A DNA stretch of 64,000 nt from Flagellimonas oceani (GTDB lineage Bacteria; Bacteroidota; Bacteroidia; Flavobacteriales; Flavobacteriaceae). Each line of letters starts with the position of its first letter. Position 1 is the stretch's first letter. The DNA lies in the NCBI RefSeq assembly GCF_011068285.1, contig NZ_CP049616.1:3244001-3308000 (forward strand), given 5' to 3'. A model generated the notes under the pieces. That model made no database searches and had not been told where the DNA came from. It saw only the letters and a list, made by a program, of their open reading frames with translations. The translations under genes were made by a program, and so were the position numbers. This document shows positions 62,002 to 64,000 of this stretch, piece after piece.

Positions 62002-62813
62002 CAAAAAAACAGATAGCGGAATCCGTTGAATACCTTAAAAAAAGAGGTTTTGAAACCCCCGAAATCGGTATTGTGCTAGGTACTGGGCTGGGGCAACTGG
62101 TGGATGACATTCAAGAGCCCATCGAGGCACATTATAATCACATCCCCTATTTTCCTTTGGCCACGGTGGAATTCCACACGGGCAAACTGATCTACGGCAC
62201 CATCGAGGGCAAAAAGGTGGTCGTAATGCAAGGACGCTTTCACCTTTACGAAGGGTATGATTTTTTGGATATCACCTATCCCATCCGTGTTATGCACGAA
62301 CTCGGCATAAAAAATCTGTTTGTCTCCAATGCTGCCGGGGCGGTGAATCTTGACTTTAAAAAAGGGGATATCATGTTGATCGAGGATCACATCAACCTGC
62401 AAGGAGGTTCACCTTTGGCCTTCAAAAATGTTTCGGAATTCGGTAACCGTTTTGTGGATATGAGCGAGCCCTACGATCCAGAAATGCGCAAAAAAGTCGA
62501 AGCCATTGCCGATCGCGAGCAAATTTCTTTGAAAAAAGGAGTATATGCATCCGTGGTAGGCCCGCAACTGGAAACCAAGGCCGAATACCGGATGCTCAAG
62601 ATCATGGGTGCTGATGCCGTGGGAATGAGCACGGTTCCCGAAGTAATAGTTGCCAATCATTTACGACTACCCATTGTAGCGGTATCCGTGTTGACCGATG
62701 AATGCGACCCAGATAACCTAGAACCCGTTGAAGTTGAGGAGATTTTAAAGATCGCAGGGCAAACGGAGCCAAAAATGATTAAACTATTCAAAGAACTGAT
62801 CAAAGAACTATGA
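61998..62813 (+). CDS. Purine-nucleoside phosphorylase
   Basis: 271 aa. PNP_UDP family: VLGTGLGQLVDDIQ, phosphate-site and base-site motifs in QGRFHLYEGYDF, VSNAAGAVNLDFKKGDIMLI, VVGPQLETKAEYRMLKIMGADAVGMST. It phosphorolyses purine nucleosides to base plus ribose-1-phosphate, or in this operon could act on the nucleoside-arsenic intermediate. ATGA overlap with the glycosyltransferase, then four-base overlap with ArsM. Confidence 0.93.
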   Translation: MTKKQIAESVEYLKKRGFETPEIGIVLGTGLGQLVDDIQEPIEAHYNHIPYFPLATVEFHTGKLIYGTIEGKKVVVMQGRFHLYEGYDFLDITYPIRVMHELGIKNLFVSNAAGAVNLDFKKGDIMLIEDHINLQGGSPLAFKNVSEFGNRFVDMSEPYDPEMRKKVEAIADREQISLKKGVYASVVGPQLETKAEYRMLKIMGADAVGMSTVPEVIVANHLRLPIVAVSVLTDECDPDNLEPVEVEEILKIAGQTEPKMIKLFKELIKEL

Positions 62814-63775
62814 GCTATTTAGATGCCACCCAAAACCTTTACAAAGAGGCTGCATTGACCCCAGATGTTGGACTTTGCTGCACCACCAACCCCATTTGGC
62901 AATTTCCGGGGCTGTCCATTCCCAAGATCATGCAGGAGATGAACTATGGTTGCGGCAGCACCGTTTCCGCACAGGATCTGGTGAACAGTCCAAAAGTATT
63001 GTACGTAGGGGTCGGCGGTGGAATGGAACTGCTTCAGTTCTCCTACTTTTCCAGACAAACAGGGGGTGTTACCGGGGTGGATTCCGTGGATGAAATGCTG
63101 GAAGCTTCCCGAAAAAACTTCAAAATAGCGGAAGAAGAAAACGATTGGTTCAAAAGTGAATATGTCAACTTGGTCAAAGGAGATGCCTTAAACCTACCTG
63201 TTGATGATGAAAGTATGGATGTGGCCGCCCAAAACTGTCTCTTCAATATTTTTAAAATAGAAGATCTGAAGAAAGCCGTTTCCGAAATGTACCGGGTATT
63301 GAAGCCCCATGGTAGATTGGTGATGAGCGACCCCATTTGCGAGCAACCCATGAGCGATGAGCTCCGTAACGATGATAGACTCCGGGCCCAATGCCTGAGC
63401 GGCAGCATCCCATTGAAAGATTACGTGAAAGTCTTGACGGATGCGGGTTTTGGCACCATTGAGATTCGTGGGAAACGATCGTACAGGGTGTTATCTCCAA
63501 ACCATTACCCTACCAAAGAACTCATCCATATCGAATCTATTGAAATTGCGGCCATAAAGGATCCCATGCCCGAAGACGGACCTTGTGTTTTTACAGGCAA
63601 AACGGCCATCTATTTTGGCAACGAAGATTATTTTGATGATAAAAAAGGACACGTGCTACAACAAAACCAACCATTGGCCGTATGCGATAAAACTGCGGCG
63701 GCTTTGGCCAATGCTTCGGATGAAATCTTTATCAGTGAAAGTACCTACCACTATAATGGTGGCGGATGCTGCTAG
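62810..63775 (+). CDS. arsM: Arsenosugar biosynthesis arsenite methyltransferase ArsM
   Basis: 321 aa. SAM-binding core (VLYVGVGGGMELLQF, VDSVDEMLEASRKN, KGDALNLPVDDESMDVA), Cys-containing N-terminus (DVGLCCTTNP) and a second cysteine set (SDPICEQPM, GPCVFTGKTA, and the terminal GGGCC). Methylates arsenite using SAM and thiols; the arsenosugar type has this extended C-terminus. Translationally coupled to PNP. The radical-SAM ArsS partner is not in the window. Confidence 0.93.
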   Translation: MSYLDATQNLYKEAALTPDVGLCCTTNPIWQFPGLSIPKIMQEMNYGCGSTVSAQDLVNSPKVLYVGVGGGMELLQFSYFSRQTGGVTGVDSVDEMLEASRKNFKIAEEENDWFKSEYVNLVKGDALNLPVDDESMDVAAQNCLFNIFKIEDLKKAVSEMYRVLKPHGRLVMSDPICEQPMSDELRNDDRLRAQCLSGSIPLKDYVKVLTDAGFGTIEIRGKRSYRVLSPNHYPTKELIHIESIEIAAIKDPMPEDGPCVFTGKTAIYFGNEDYFDDKKGHVLQQNQPLAVCDKTAAALANASDEIFISESTYHYNGGGCC

Positions 63776-63780
63776 CTGAA

Positions 63781-64000
63781 TTATTTTGAAATTTCCGTCT
63801 TGGAAGATTCATAATCCAACAAAATTCCCTCGGAAATCCATTTGGCCAGTGCCTGTCGGTTATCAGGGTCTAAAATTCTGCGTTGGTCCTTTTTGTTTCT
63901 GATGTTGCCAATTTCGATATAGGCCATGGCCGGCAGCGTGTTTTTGACCACGTACAAACTGCTACGCCCCATAAAAGTGCCATTGTACAATCGGTTGGGC
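63781..64000 (-). CDS. N-acetylmuramoyl-L-alanine amidase (amidase_3), C-terminal part
   Basis: Partial: the frame is open to the window end (PNRLYNGTFMGRSSLYVVKN), so the start lies beyond 64000. Catalytic-type Glu in AYIEIGNIRNKKDQRRILDP and the following ALAKWISEGILLDYE are the amidase_3 C-terminus. It hydrolyses the amide between MurNAc and L-Ala in the wall. Convergent with ArsM, five bases apart. Confidence 0.88.
   Translation of the reverse strand, partial: PNRLYNGTFMGRSSLYVVKNTLPAMAYIEIGNIRNKKDQRRILDPDNRQALAKWISEGILLDYESSKTEISK

Overview
The window looks like the chromosome of a marine-type member of the Flavobacteriaceae (Bacteroidota). The evidence is a SusC/SusD pair, several TonB-dependent or lipoprotein genes, the gene order miaB / sigma54-type regulator / lptE / TPR / secG / groES-groEL, a coaX-OMP-TPR-lptC-CorC-ppiD run, a GYDIA-type GHMP kinase, and many promoters of the Bacteroidota type (TTG, about 20 bp, TAnnTTTG). 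Protein style suggests something near Muricauda/Allomuricauda/Flagellimonas, but that is inference from memory, not a search.

Layout. 1-1.7 kb: end of a VPS10-type protein and a convergent LVIVD-repeat lipoprotein whose last ~45 codons lie in another frame. 1.8-9.4 kb: membrane protein, miaB, AAA+ regulator, lptE, TPR-like protein, secG, groES, groEL. 9.4-13.5 kb (minus): a tiny Lys/Ala-rich peptide, then a metal (probably copper) module: HYC_CC_PP protein, TonB receptor, periplasmic HMA protein, HMA-MauE fusion. 13.6-15.7 kb: fRMsr and purH. 15.7-21.4 kb: complete rod-shape operon mreB-mreC-mreD-mrdA-rodA. 21.4-24.5 kb (minus): secreted nuclease and C-terminal processing protease. 24.7-29.6 kb: surE, small membrane protein, lpxB, C40 peptidase, ComEC. 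29.6-33.3 kb (minus): DPP IV peptidase with a peptide (POT) transporter. 33.5-35.7 kb: HMG-CoA reductase and GYDIA kinase (mevalonate route). 35.8-42.9 kb: membrane-anchored AraC regulator, SusC/SusD/lipoprotein uptake locus, secreted unknown protein. 42.9-50.7 kb (minus): coaX-led envelope operon. 50.8 kb: tRNA-Phe. 50.9-53.1 kb: accessory stretch with cupin, AT-rich coupled small genes, XRE regulator and an unknown gene. 53.1-58.4 kb: AraC regulator divergent from a degenerate SRAP-like protein, DUF1328, acidic lipoprotein, cardiolipin synthase, beta-barrel protein and HELGH metalloprotease. 58.4-60.8 kb: GH3-family enzyme and small proteins. 61.4-63.8 kb: arsenosugar-type operon (glycosyltransferase, nucleoside phosphorylase, ArsM), then a partial N-acetylmuramoyl-L-alanine amidase.

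The most interesting signals are regulatory. A composite element of two CATyCGTmAA half-sites exactly 21 bp apart occurs upstream of both the AraC regulator at 35.8 kb and the secreted unknown protein at 42.3 kb. A TTGAnTCAA palindrome occurs upstream of three envelope-stress-like transcription units between 54.2 and 57.2 kb. Perfect palindromes lie in front of an XRE gene (52.55 kb) and a beta-barrel gene (57.13 kb). Other oddities are an SRAP-like protein without the catalytic Cys2, a tRNA-Phe with two mispaired stems, and four convergent gene pairs that share a 4-nt YTAR stop overlap.
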